Source: Coprinus comatus
Lineage: Eukaryota > Basidiomycota > Agaricomycetes > Agaricales > Agaricaceae
DNA: 64,000 nt
Assembly: GCA_034638255.1 (NCBI GenBank)
Contig: JAWPGT010000001.1
Span: 1,302,001-1,366,000, forward strand
Direction of reading: 5' to 3'
Part shown: positions 1 through 10,867 of the stretch, piece by piece
How positions within the stretch are numbered: position 1 is the first letter of the stretch
Layout: each line of letters opens with the position of its first letter
Translations under genes and position numbers: made by a program
The notes under the pieces: model-generated
Told to the model about the DNA's origin: nothing
The model's database searches: none
The model's input: only the letters and a program-made list of their open reading frames with translations

Positions 1-434
1 GATGCAACTAAATCAGAATGGGTGAGCGTACTGGAACACCCTGTATTAGGTCTAATCGTCGTGAGATATTATATATAATATTGCGCATTATCCAACTCAC
101 ATAGTACACATAGTAATACCATTGCTCTCTTATCCTTCTTTGACATGGGTTTCTTCCCAGCACTCCGTGGCGGAACCTCATAATCCTCGTCTATCAAATC
201 CCGGGCTGCCTGTCGCCTTTCTTCCTCCCCAAGCAAGCTCAACTCTAGATCCTCTTCTCCATCTTCTACTGTAGCTCTTGGGGTTCTTGGGGTTCGAGGT
301 GAAATATGTATACTATGCAGAGACGAGGAGACTGCCATAGGTTTGGAGTTGGAGTTGTTTCGCATAGCCTCCTGGGAAGCAGCCGTCTTTGTTGTATTCT
401 GATCTTCCCTTTTCTGCTTCTTCCTCAGGGACAT
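1..434 (-). CDS. Acetyl-CoA transporter (SLC33A1/AT-1 type), 5' end only
   Basis: Likely a multi-pass membrane transporter moving acetyl-CoA into the secretory pathway. The ATG at 434 opens a hydrophilic, Ser/Arg-rich N-terminus with acidic stretches. It ends in the lead-in to the first membrane segment (MSKKDKRAMVLLCVL). A GT donor at 100 ends exon 1 at 101. A 20-nt exon (51..32) adds YLIQGVP, matching the family hallmark LYLIQGVPLGL, and the next donor is at 31. The rest lies beyond the left edge. The open frame continues upstream of 434 only to a GTG, so the ATG at 434 is the chosen start. The call rests on the first transmembrane motif only; another MFS-like family is the alternative. Confidence 0.72.
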
Positions 435-1105
435 GTAGATTAGAAGATATCCACGCGCCGGGCGAAAGGTATTTAGGGCAGAATTCGCTGGCAGTGAACT
501 TGGAGAGAGTTTAATACGGAAGCACGTGGCCACGGACGTGTCGCGATCAAAATCACAAACACTCCTCCTTCAAACTTCAAACCTTTTCACTTCAAACATC
601 TTAGACCTAATGCATTTGCTATTGGCCACCATTTATCCTCTACTAACACAAACAGACTTCTTGAAATTGATTTTTTCCTCGACAGCCTCCTTTAACGCTA
701 TTAGCGATCTTAGTCCTCAACGTATCAGGTCCATTGCAACCAAACAAAATCGCTCAGTACGAGCAAGAGCTTGACCAGCGGTTCCTCTATCTACTCCAAC
801 GCTCTTGCTGGGTCATTGGGCAAATTATCTACTCCCAAAACTACGACACATCATTGCCACGTTGTGCATTGATAACGCACCTCGTCGACCATGTGGATAG
901 TTGAAGTATATGCGCTTTAGCATCTTCCGGCCAATTTTTTGTCTTCCAACTATCATCCTCCTAAAAGTATATCGTGTATATATGCCGTCACTACCAGACC
1001 TGACTCTCGGGTACCAGGACGGCATATATCCAAACTGGTCAATCTGCCGAGCAACTCTTGGGTATTTAAGCAGCCGCAACTTCTCTGTATATTTTGTGAA
1101 TATCC
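435..1105. other. Intergenic region with a perfect inverted repeat
   Basis: No supported gene was found. Short open frames here lack recognisable motifs. The stretch presumably holds the promoter of the leftward transporter and the former promoter of the decayed P450. A perfect 12-bp inverted repeat lies at 978-989 and 1018-1029. Confidence 0.5.
978..1029. repeat. Perfect 12-bp inverted repeat, 28-nt spacer
   Basis: The left arm ATATATGCCGTC at 978-989 is the exact reverse complement of GACGGCATATAT at 1018-1029. It lies about 75 bp upstream of the apparent P450 pseudogene start. It could be a hairpin, a dimeric operator or the core of a degraded miniature element. No target-site duplication was recognised. 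Confidence 0.6.
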
Positions 1106-3092
1106 ATGGATCTTTTTCTCTATTCCAATATCTTGCTATTTCTATATGGCATCTTTTTGGCCTTTATATTCCGGGTTCTTTAACGCCCATACTAGGCTGA
1201 TGCTCCGCCACGTTCCTGGGCCCAAGGCAACATCATTGATCCGGGGTGAAGACTGGAACCTCTATAGTGATACTCCTAGAAAACCTTACAGGCAGTGAGT
1301 GACACACAAAATACGGACATGTCGTAAAGTTCAACGGCGCTTTCGGTGTCAGTGGTATACCAAACTCTTCATGCTTACTAACTTAGTATGCGCCTTTTCA
1401 GCATCAAGTTAGTTCACTAACCGACCACAGAGCTATGTCATTTATTCTAGGAGAGAATACCTATCTTTTCCCTAAAGCAGAAAAGGTGTACGAGCCTGGT
1501 TCAAAGCAACTCTAGGCGAAGGCATTCTCTGGGTCGAAGGTAAGATATCCTGTAACCAACATTAATCAGGTCAGCAACAAAGAGACTGCATAGGGAAAGA
1601 AGAACATGAACGTAAAAGAAGACTATTTGCTCTTGCTCTTAGGTACGTAATTGGCAATGAGAATGATATGAAAAATTGTACTGGCCCTACTAGCCAGCGA
1701 TCTGTTCGTGACTTGGCACCCGTTATATTCGATCAGTCAAATTGTCAGCTCAATGGAACAGAATTCTCGATGACAACCATGCCGAATGGACTGAAATAGA
1801 AGTCACATACTGGGCCGGTCGATTCGTGTGAGCAACCATCCACCACACCCTATCATTCTTTCCTGTCTAAAGCATATCCTAGACTGGACACCATTTGTCG
1901 CGCTACATTTACTTATGACTTTGGCTTCCTTTTTCAGCATGAAGCTGACTCACTGGCTGAAGTCCTTGATGGACTTACAAACGAGAACAAGAAATCATCA
2001 TTTTATATGCGGGCCGCATTTTGGATCTTTCCTTCTATTCTTGGTATTAGAAAGAAGGGAGAAATGATCCGACGTACCAAAGAAGAATTAGGTTCAATTA
2101 CTTCAAGAATGTGGCAAGATGCCAAAGTCGTTGGTGATAAAGACGGACGGACGATGATGACACTCATGTGTGAGTTGATTACCTTAACCATTCCCTGTAC
2201 TGAAGAAATTAACAGTGAGGGCCGAAGAAGCCGTGGTTGTCTCGACCAACGCGAAGCCATTGCTCAGATGAGAACAATAATCTCAGCAGGTTACGAGACA
2301 GTGTCCGCCGTTATTGCCGTACGTTAGGTAAATTGAAACACAAAATAAGATCTAACCCCAGAAATTAGTGGATGTTATACGAGCTTGCTATTCATCCTAC
2401 GATACAGAATCAAATCCGCGATGAAGTTGCTTCTATCAAAGCACTCCATTGATTTCCTAAATAGTCGATGCCCTCTTCTTGACTGTGTATTGAAAGAAAC
2501 GCTTCGCCTTCATCCCTCTATACTCGAGAATCATCATGAGGTCAGGTAAATATAATACGACTATATGTCTACTAACTGTGTAGCATTCTTTCATGTTTCT
2601 CAAATAATTTCTATACCATTGGACAACCCAATTCCGGGCTCGAATGAGATGCAAATATTGATACCGAAAGAGACTTTGCTTGTAAATGACATCCACCAAG
2701 ACCCGGAGATTTGGGGAAGAGGTGCTAGCGAATTTCGACTGGAACGCTGGTTGGAGCGGAGAAAGTATCAAATACACCATCCACATGAACTTCTTACATT
2801 CACTATAGGGTAAGTAGGAGAATGAGTTTGGATGATTTATTTTTGATAAAAATGCAATCTAGACTTACGATATGTATCGGTAAAGCCTTTGCCATTGCTG
2901 AAACCAAGTCCAGTGAGACTGACTCATATATTGCGTCATCCTACATCTCCTCAGATTCTTACGGCAACTTTATTACAACAATTCGCTTTCACTTGCAAAT
3001 ATGAAATTGAAGTGTTCCAGAGTTTTGTCATTCGTTCCCGAATTAAAGGTCAAGGATCCAGCTCACTTCCGTTATTGGTACGAAGACTATAA
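1106..3092 (+). pseudogene. Cytochrome P450 pseudogene (Agaricomycete microsomal type)
   Basis: Recognisable P450 pieces occur in order but in shifting frames. They are: an N-terminal membrane anchor (from ATG 1106); the RHVPGPK proline hinge near 1205; a LGEGILWVEG segment near 1525; the I-helix AGYETVSAVIA near 2290 (the usual acidic-Thr pair reads E-T); the K-helix ETLRLHP near 2500; a PERF-region equivalent near 2740; and the heme loop FTIG..CIGKAFAIAE split by an intron near 2810-2905. Frame breaks are visible after the membrane anchor (stop at about 1178), near 1490 and near 1740. The conserved Arg two residues before the heme-ligand Cys is Ile or Thr. Several introns still have GT..AG ends, so decay looks recent. 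It is convergent with ERG5. A misread of unusual introns is possible but would not repair all the breaks. Confidence 0.75.
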
Positions 3093-3289
3093 TATTACCA
3101 TAACCCATTGATATCCGAAAAATATAATCTAAGAATGGTCTTTTGGACAGATAAAAAAACATGATTCCATAAGTATTATGAGGGATTCCATGGTTGAGAC
3201 TAAATACTGAGGTGAGGTCAAAGTGAGATCAACATTGTTGCACTCGGAAAATAAAAGATAAAGTAGCCTAACAAAACAGTATGCATTAA

Positions 3290-5085
3290 TTATGCGTGAG
3301 CGCGGGGGGCCAGCTTAAGGCGGCAACCGTCTTTAGGGAAGAGGGTAGCAATGATACTGAAAGGAAAGTTTAATTTCATTTTATCCATCGAATCAGGCTG
3401 GCACTTACTCAATTTCATTACTTTGTGGCGTAAGCTCGTGCTCAAACTTCATCATCACAGCGGCGGTAGCTAGGACAAGGGCGATGTTCATTTGAGCATA
3501 TTCCAGACCAATGCACTTGTGAGGACCGCTGCCAAAGACGAGGTAGTTCTTAGGGTTTGCATTTGCTGAGCCTTTTGCATCAAGCCATCGCTCGGGGTAG
3601 AATTGATCGGGTTTGGGGTAAACTTCTGGGTCGTGTAGGGAATTGTAGAAGGAAGGAATGATCATGCTACCTGCTGGAACGGTGTAGTCGTCGGAGATTG
3701 GGAAGGGCTTCTTCGCCTTATACGGGACCTGTCAAGAAAGGAAATTTAATTGCCACAAACAGATTTGAACGAATTGGTCACACATACCATGATCACAGGA
3801 GGTGTAACACGCATACTCTCCTTTACGACGGCTTGGAGATAAACCATATCATCCATCATATCAAGGGTCATTGGTGTCTCGTAGTTGCCCATTCGAACGC
3901 GATCTTGCTCCTCCACGACTTTGGCCAGAATTTCAGGATGATCAGCCAGATGTTGGAAACCGTAAATCAAACCACTGCTCATAGCGTCTTGCGAGGCGAA
4001 GAGGAAGGAGAACACAACCTGAGCCATCTCGTAATCACTGAAGTCGTTCTTGCCTTTGTAATTGGGTTCAGCCATCACTGTAACCCATTCGTCCATCATA
4101 CAAGAAGGTTCATGGCCCTCGGCCATGGAAATTTTGCTCTTGTGCGCGGCCAATTCGAGCCAATGCATCACCACCTTACGCGCCTGGATAGCTTTGTAGA
4201 CTTTGGTACCAGGAAGAGGGATGGGGAAGTTAACCAGTTCAAGAGATTGTGTAATTGCCCAGTACTTGTCGTTGATCTCATCCATGGCGGAGTCGGTAAT
4301 ATGGAAACCACAGAAAACGCGCAGGGATGTTTCCATGTTGAGATGACGAGCTGTCATCATGATAGGTCTTGCAGCACCGTCCTTGCCTTGCTCTAACCAT
4401 TTGGAAAGGTGCTTGCGGGCAGTAGTTTCCTGCAAACCCAAATAAATACTAAAAAAAATGTTATAATCTTTTCATAAACTCCTGCAAGACAGACACGAAC
4501 CCAAGAGCTTTGCGAGTGAAAAGAAGATTCAAGACTTTGCGATACTCTACGTGTTCTTTTCCAGTAAGGAAAACCCTGATAAAACGATCATTGTAGATCC
4601 ACATAAAACATTTTTGTGATGCTCCTACCAGTTGTCACCTCCGATAACCTGTTTTCCGGAGTGTACGAGAGCAGGTTCTGCATATCTAGGGGTGTTGAGG
4701 ATTTTACGAGAGAACTCGTTGGAAGAGGCAATGACAATGAAGCTGGGGTGATGTTTGAGTTGTGCATCAAATGAAGAATTTCTCACTCTCACATATTGAA
4801 CACGCTAACAGCACTGAGTGGTCCCGAGTTCCATTGTCGTTGATAACCCTCCATGGATGGAGACATTGAATCAGCGAATTTGCCAATGATAGGAATTGTC
4901 CAGCCAGCACCAGGAAGGTGACGTTTCTTGTACCGATAGACAGCCTGTTCCAAACCAAGCAGTCCTCCCACTATCGCGAGGGTAGTGTAAAACCATGTGA
5001 ATGAACCGCCTTGGATAACGGAAGTAATGGGGGACGAGGTGACATTGTGGAGAACACTTGAGGCAACTTTGATTTCGAGTCCCAT
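3290..5085 (-). CDS. ERG5: C-22 sterol desaturase, cytochrome P450 CYP61 (ERG5)
   Basis: Introduces the C22-C23 double bond late in ergosterol synthesis at the ER membrane. Six exons: 5085-4793, 4742-4629, 4575-4501, 4448-3788, 3728-3409, 3356-3290, about 509 residues and close to family length. An N-terminal membrane segment precedes YRYKKRHLPGAGWTIPIIGK. The I-helix region reads FLFASQDAMSS, the typical ERG5 form. The K-helix has ESMR, the PERF region is FYPERW, and the heme loop is FGSGPHKCIG with the Cys ligand. The C-terminus IIATLFPKDGC is diagnostic. The start is the ATG at 5085; upstream in frame there is only a GTG. All splice phases agree. The nearby decayed P450 belongs to a different, fast-evolving group. 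Confidence 0.95.
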
Positions 5086-6388
5086 ATCTTGAAGGTCGCA
5101 AGATGAAGCAATTCCAAACACACGGTCACTGAGTACTTAGTACTTTCCAGTATGACACCAGTCAACCCATTTCTTTTCTTCCAACCAATCACGTCGCGCG
5201 AACCAACAATATCTGCCGACCCTGCCGAGGTCGATCACGTAATCCATCATGACTTTGTATGATCGGCTCCCATGATCATAACCTGGAACTACGTCTCGAC
5301 TCCAGGACGATTTCCAAAACTCTCTCCCACCCGCTCGTTGACGACTATGACGCATGCTGTGGACTTTACAACCTCCATCTTGACTCTGACAGCGTGATGT
5401 ACCAAAGGTTCCAATATTATAATCAACACTCAACAAATCCCAAACCATCAATTCTTTATCAATTCAGTACTTCCTACTGGGAATATCAAGTCTACGATTC
5501 TCCTCGTTTAAACCAGTCCCATTTACATTGGTTTTTGCTCTTCCCTTGTCTCAGAATATGACAGTCAATCCACTCATGCTCCCAAGACCAAAGAAGAGGA
5601 GTATATAAAATCCCGAAACGTGCTGGAATCGGTCATATCACACGAGAAACAGACACACTACCAGTCTCATTATCTATGGACATTGGTTACCCCGAGTTCT
5701 AATCCATAGCTCAACAACACTCCATTGCTGCCGAATGTTCCTTGAATTCTTAGAAACACAACCTCCAAATACTCGGAACTAGCATAAACTAGGAAACCGG
5801 TGACCGTAAAAAATCCACCAAACAGCAATACATGACCGCTTAAGGCCTTATGACCATGTTTTTGTACTAAAGTTGCGGATTCTATTTTTAGTACTATATT
5901 TGCACTCGCTAAGTTCCATTACACTTGCACAAGGTTGCATTACACCGCTGTCCTAGTTTATGAATGCACTAAGCGACGCGTACCATGCCAGACGTCGATT
6001 ATCGGGTATAATACCAAGAGGGGTAACGTTTAGAAACACTGTTAACCTCTGTTAACCCACCTTGGGTCTCGAATGATACCACAAGTATTGAACCGAAATC
6101 AGAAATATAATGCATCCCCCCCCCTCTACCACTTTTTATCCTACTTTTTATCATAGTGCACAAGCTTCAAGCTTTATTATCAAAGCAGATGGTTTTCCAG
6201 TGTTTATGTTGCAAGGTGGCTCAGTGGTTGTACTTAATCTATTTTTGGTATATAGTGAATATGACGCTTGCTCCTCTCCGCACCGACGTCATCCCTAGAC
6301 AATATTTCCCGTATATATGCACTTGCAGGTGGAGAAAATGATAGTATTATCGTTCGTTAACATTACCATCTGCAACCCCAACGTCAAT
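5086..6388. other. Long intergenic region
   Basis: About 1.3 kb without a supported gene. It should contain the ERG5 promoter on the minus strand and that of the LEA-like gene on the plus strand. A TATATAAAA box lies at 5602-5610 in plus orientation, but only a few in-frame codons follow the next ATG (about 5697), so no protein is called. No repeat or tRNA was recognised. Confidence 0.5.
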
Positions 6389-6975
6389 ATGCTTTCTCGA
6401 TTTACTGGTTCATCGCAGTTCGTTGCCAGAGCCACCAGGCCCACCATTATCACCGCAAGGTATAACCATAGTGAACCCGTTGCACCAGAGACGGTGAAAG
6501 AAAAGGTCAAGGCGTTCGGCAAAAAGGTATTTAAAATATATTTGTTGAGAAGGATATTTGATTTATTAATATATGTCTGTAGGTCAATTTGAAAGTAGGC
6601 CAAGGGTTGGCTTCTGCAATTGATAGTGGTGAACATGTTACAAAAGCCACAGTGGAGAAACTGGGTATGTAATCGTCTATTTAATCACGACCTTTTCATT
6701 CATTCATGTGATAGAAGGTGCTAAAAAGGGTGCTGATCAGGGTAAAGAATTTGTAGAAACTAAGACCAACCAAGGCAAAGAATTCGCAGAAACCAAAGCG
6801 AATCAAGGTAAAGAGTTTGCAGAGACGAAGGCTAGTCAAGGTAAAGAATTCGTTGGGGCTAAGGCTGATCAGGTGGGTTGGTCGCTACTAGATGTGGGTC
6901 GTACTAAATCTATTTCAGACTGCTGAAGGCGCACGGAAAGCGAAGTCAAACTTCAACCAGGAGCTCGGCAAGTAG
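6389..6975 (+). CDS. Small mitochondrial LEA-like protein with 11-residue repeats
   Basis: Four exons (6389-6526, 6583-6664, 6715-6872, 6919-6975), about 144 residues. Residues 1-28 look like a mitochondrial presequence, rich in Arg, Ser and Thr without acids (MLSRFTGSSQFVARATRP). The middle carries about four near-perfect 11-residue units of the form xQGKEFAETKA. This is the amphipathic periodicity of group-3 late-embryogenesis-abundant proteins, which stabilise membranes and proteins during drying or cold. No enzyme motif is present. Function and targeting are inferred from composition. An in-frame ATG upstream, near 6341, would spoil the presequence, so 6389 is preferred. Confidence 0.7.
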
Positions 6976-7078
6976 GAACACTAGTAATTAGTTGTGTGTA
7001 ATATATCCCATCACAAACAGAAGCAAACTGCGCGTCGCGTGCAAGGTCAATTTGTGCACTCAATCAATATTTGTAACA

Positions 7079-8275
7079 ATGAGCTTCCACATTATTCCGT
7101 CCTCTCGTGCGGTATTTGGCCCATTGTTGTACCACACTGCTACCCGGGCTTCCGTTAGCCCCTCCCTGTTAAATTGCCGCCGATACACTGCCCAGGTCGA
7201 CCATGAGTCTAAATATGCGGACAAGTTGCGTCAGCGGGCTGCTGAGTGAGTTTGATTTATTTTACAGTCCTAATTGATAATAGAACTGTGGAGAAGATTA
7301 ATTATGAAATTTGCCTGATACGCTGCCATGCAGGAAGGGACTGAGTATGCAGGAGCTCAAGGCGGCAGCCAAAAAGAAGCAGGAGGAAGAAATTAAACAA
7401 CGCCGTCAAGAATGTGATGCCTTGCTTGCATCCCAAAAAGACATAGAAACGCCCTCAGAAACACATTCCCCCTCGAGAAGTACCTCTGTACCCCAGGCAA
7501 ACATAAAGACTCGCAAGGATAGTTCCCCAGTCAAGGTCGGTTCAATTAATACACATGCAAATTTCACAAGATATTAAAACCCTCGAAGTCTCTTTCCAGT
7601 ATCCTCAATACAACACGTCTACTTGCTACCCCTCATACTGCCGAGCAGATCTCGCTTTTATGGAATGCGTACCATATGTCACGTTCTGGAGGTACAGGTC
7701 GTGGATATCTCTGCGCATCCATCCCACTGGAATTGTATCAGAAAATGGCGAAGGTTGCTGAGAAGTACCCTACTTTTATTGTACCCCTCCGACGATCGAA
7801 AGCCCCCATGGAGCCCTCAGTAGAGGGCGAGAGTGACGTTGCTTACGAGTTCTTTTTACTACAATGGGATTTCCACGACGCTCCTCCTGTTCCCACAGCA
7901 AATGACGACCCATTCGCCAAACCTCCTTCCGACAGCCAGAACCCTAAAATATCGACCATCTTGTTCACCCCACTAGAAGAATACAAGCTGCGAAATAGTT
8001 TTGCTACACCATACATGGCACTTACAAACTATACTGACCTTGCCTTAACCCATGGGACTGTATTATTGCGAGGTGAAATTACTCCAAGGTCTGGTGGCAA
8101 TGACAACTACATGTTGAACCAAGAAGATGCGCAGCAATTGTCAATGGCCATTCAAAAGTTCTATCTCTGGGGTGACAAACAAGGTGGAGGGGAGAAGCTC
8201 TTGAGGACATTCCACGAAAACCCTCAGGACTTCAAATGGGAAGATTTGTTAAAGGTGGCAGATTGGAGTATATAG
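7079..8275 (+). CDS. ATP11: F1-ATPase assembly chaperone ATP11 (ATPAF1)
   Basis: Matrix chaperone that binds free F1 beta subunit before assembly into ATP synthase. Three exons (7079-7245, 7334-7535, 7589-8275), about 351 residues. An Arg-rich presequence-like N-terminus precedes KYADKLRQRAAEKGLSMQELK, the charged helix at the start of the ATP11 domain. The third exon holds the conserved beta-rich core, including WNAYHMS, FIVPLRR, FLLQWDF, LFTPLEEYK and a C-terminal YLWGD. The third exon's acceptor (7588) was chosen for phase and family alignment; another AG at 7570 would make an implausibly short 35-nt intron. Confidence 0.92.
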
Positions 8276-8420
8276 AATGCGGATGTAATGTGTGGATATA
8301 TTATTCCTAATGAGCTACTTACATACTGTGTTACGACTACGCAATTGGAATAGATAAGTAATATCGCAGGTCAGGAAAAAAAAGTGGCGAATTGTCGGTT
8401 TTACTTATTGAATGTGCTAC

Positions 8421-9083
8421 CTATGCAGCTGTGATAAGAGGAGCCTTCTTGATCCACCCCCGGTTTTCAATTTCCCCAACTACAAATACTGCAAATGCCT
8501 TTCGGGAAAGGTAAGTCCGAACTCTCCCATCTCCAACATAACCGGCCACCACTGCAGTACTCTCTTGATTCGTCAGTACAGGTACCCTGACGATTGTCCA
8601 ATCTAAATCCGCCCCCTTTTCTCGAATGACCTTTCCAATAGCGACAATATCACGATAGGCTGAGTTAGCCCCCACTTTGACTGCGGCAATCATACAACTA
8701 TATGCAAAGCTGTATCGGTCGTTGGGGTCGATTATGGATGATGTACCGAGTGCAATTAAGCGACTGACACCATGTTTGTGCATTGCATCAATAACGAGCT
8801 CGTAACCTTTCGCCAAGGGAGTATCGTTAGGATGTCCATAAGCTGGACCAAGGGCTGAAAGAACGACATCGATTCCTTCCAAAGATTTTTCTATCTTTTC
8901 ATCATCGGTGAGATCGCCTTGAATGACTTGTATATGTGGCGCTGTTTCGGGCGAAAGATCGGAAGGAAGTTTATGTGGGTTGCGAGCATATACGATGATT
9001 GTGCTGTCGGGATATGTGACAAGTAGCTGACGAATGATGAGAATCCCGCAAGGGCCAGTGCCTCCTAGAACAAGAAAACGCAT
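8421..9083 (-). CDS. NAD(P)-binding NmrA-like / atypical short-chain reductase
   Basis: Single-exon gene, 220 residues. It starts directly with the Rossmann dinucleotide loop VLGGTGPCG (residues 4-12), then a D-x-x-x-symmetric core with GDLTDDEKIEKSLEGIDVVLSALG. That is the pattern of NmrA-like and atypical SDR proteins, which bind NAD(P) as redox sensors or act on small ketones. No canonical YxxxK pair in the usual context was recognised, so catalysis is uncertain. It lies 186 bp downstream of LIP2 on the same strand. Substrate unknown. Confidence 0.85.
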   Translation of the reverse strand: MRFLVLGGTGPCGILIIRQLLVTYPDSTIIVYARNPHKLPSDLSPETAPHIQVIQGDLTDDEKIEKSLEGIDVVLSALGPAYGHPNDTPLAKGYELVIDAMHKHGVSRLIALGTSSIIDPNDRYSFAYSCMIAAVKVGANSAYRDIVAIGKVIREKGADLDWTIVRVPVLTNQESTAVVAGYVGDGRVRTYLSRKAFAVFVVGEIENRGWIKKAPLITAA

Positions 9084-9269
9084 ATCTTCGCGGTCTAAAG
9101 CAAAGCCTTTGTAAATTTAATTACTTGTGCCAAGTGATATCGTGACTATTGATAAGCAAATGGTGAGTGTATAAGAGCCTCTACGATTAAACAGCTCAAA
9201 GCAAATGGCAATTAAGATATAGTTGATATATCCTAAGTATATGTAGTTTTCCTGATGTGTGAACTTTGA

Positions 9270-10046
9270 TCAAAGCCTAGGTTCCTTCGACCACGATCCC
9301 GCTTGCTGTGCCTCGGCTTCCATTGCAAGTACAACGTCTCCAATTTCTGATTCTTTTTCAGGTTCAAATAGCACCATATCTCTCTGGTATGAACGACCGA
9401 AAGCTTCTACAACCTTCTGCATTTCGTCCTGTATATCCACCTGCTTTTGAGCTGCACTTTCTACACTCCCAGCTTTCACTCCTTCAAGGCCACAGGCTAC
9501 GACTTGGTCAAACCATGCCAGAGGTTCTCGAGTAGCGTTGAAGGCGAAACCATGAGAGGTCAATCGATGTCGAATTTGGACTCCGATACTGGATATTTTG
9601 GTGACAGGATCAAGAAATACGCCGGTGTGTTCGGTAGGTACGTGTTCAAGGCCATGGGCATCACAAATGTGTTTTTCTATCATCTTCTGCATGCGACAGA
9701 CGTATTCGCGGGCGCCCATGACGGGGGTGTAACGTGAGAGGTCCATGAGTGGGTATCCGACGATTTGACCGGGACCGTGGTATGTCAGTTGACCTCCTCG
9801 AGAAGCTAGAACAAAGTCTGCACCCATTCGAGTCAAACGTAGTCGTTCATCTTCGACGGAAGCTGCGGTTTGGCGACGTCCGGTAGTATACACGGGTCTG
9901 TGTTGAAGGAGCAAAAGAAGGTCTTTGTGAGAGTTTGTGCGACGTAAGGCTAATTGGACACGATGGATTGTTTCTTGGAGTTGGAGAGTGGATTCGTACG
10001 GAAGAGGGAAACGAAATATATGGTAGAAAAGTGGGGGTAATAACAT
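9270..10046 (-). CDS. LIP2: Lipoyl(octanoyl) transferase LIP2 (LipB family)
   Basis: Transfers octanoyl from acyl carrier protein to lipoyl domains in mitochondria, the first step of protein lipoylation. Intronless, 258 residues. The LipB signature GGQLTYHGPGQIVGYP is intact. The catalytic Lys lies in TKISSIGVQ and the catalytic Cys in VVACGLEGV. The N-terminus is short (MLLPPLFYHIFRFPLPY) and resembles fungal homologues, with a weak targeting signal. The C-terminal 20 residues are acidic, beyond the catalytic core. Divergent from the ammonium transporter across about 820 bp. Confidence 0.95.
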   Translation of the reverse strand: MLLPPLFYHIFRFPLPYESTLQLQETIHRVQLALRRTNSHKDLLLLLQHRPVYTTGRRQTAASVEDERLRLTRMGADFVLASRGGQLTYHGPGQIVGYPLMDLSRYTPVMGAREYVCRMQKMIEKHICDAHGLEHVPTEHTGVFLDPVTKISSIGVQIRHRLTSHGFAFNATREPLAWFDQVVACGLEGVKAGSVESAAQKQVDIQDEMQKVVEAFGRSYQRDMVLFEPEKESEIGDVVLAMEAEAQQAGSWSKEPRL

Positions 10047-10867
10047 TTCTGATATTTGAAATGGTCAGCGGAACGAGATAAATGTTGACACGTATTTGTC
10101 CGTATGTACCCCGATCCAAGTCTGCCGATCAAGGGAACCAAAGAGACACACAGCTGCTCTTGCTTCTATACTTTTGAGGCTATAATTCAATTAAACGGCG
10201 CGAAGAATCGCCTTGAGAATGGTCAGAAGTGTGCACTTGCCAGGTACGTGCCCAGCGAAAGTCGCGTATGTGCATCTGTCGCTAAATCAGGTGTCCTTGT
10301 GGCAGAAGTTCTGTCGGATTCTTCGAGCGAAAGGCCGATTCCAGAATGCATAGCGAATTCAGAACCCGTTGAATAAATGTAAGCGTGTGGGAGAGCCAAG
10401 GAGAACATAAAAGTCTGTCTTATCTTTGGCACAGCCACCGTGTCTTAGATCATCGGGCGATTGGTCACGATCAGCACAGGGTCGACTTATCTTTTGACAT
10501 GTGGAATTTCCCGATCCATATTAGGAAGGTTCTTATCTTTGGTGCAAACCGAATCCCGAGCCCAGCATCTCTTTTCGAAAATCAATTTAGGATATTCAAT
10601 ATTGAACAAAAGACTGTTGGCTGTCGGTGCTGAGTACAATACATGTGTTTTCCTGGCCTCGGAGTGTTTTCCAACGGATGGGACGAGTAAGGACGGTATA
10701 CGGACGGGATAAAGGTCAGGCGCAAGGCACCTCGGTGGCACAACGGAGGCTGGTTTGCTTGTCTATTTTCATGTTTGCGTGACAACCAAACGCACCCGTT
10801 TAAATTCCGCACCTTCCAACTTTCTCCTCTCCTTTCTGTCTCAGTTCCACTCCTCCCCGACAAAAGT
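10047..10867. other. Divergent LIP2 / ammonium transporter promoter region
   Basis: About 820 bp with no supported gene. The half next to the ammonium transporter contains several GATA-factor motifs, annotated separately. A CT-rich stretch (about 10805-10860) just before the transporter ATG is typical of fungal transcription start regions. Confidence 0.55.
10420..10538 (+). promoter_or_regulatory. Three GATA-factor sites upstream of the ammonium transporter
   Basis: TTATCT (AGATAA on the other strand) occurs at 10420-10425, 10487-10492 and 10533-10538. The first and third sit in the same 12-base string TCTTATCTTTGG. These fit the HGATAR core bound by fungal nitrogen-regulatory GATA proteins, which activate ammonium permeases. 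Function is inferred from motif and context only. Confidence 0.5.

Noticed and set aside
901..1298. Two overlapping plus-strand open frames of about 100-120 codons
   Set aside because: The upstream parts lack motifs; only the last 30 codons fit the P450 pseudogene, so a separate gene is not supported.
3698..4396. Long plus-strand open frame of 232 codons
   Set aside because: It is the shadow of ERG5 exons 4 and 5 on the opposite strand, rich in His from the reverse of ERG5 codons.
6213..6240. tRNA-like A-box string (TGGCTCAGTGG)
   Set aside because: No B-box, cloverleaf or matching acceptor stem follows within tRNA length.
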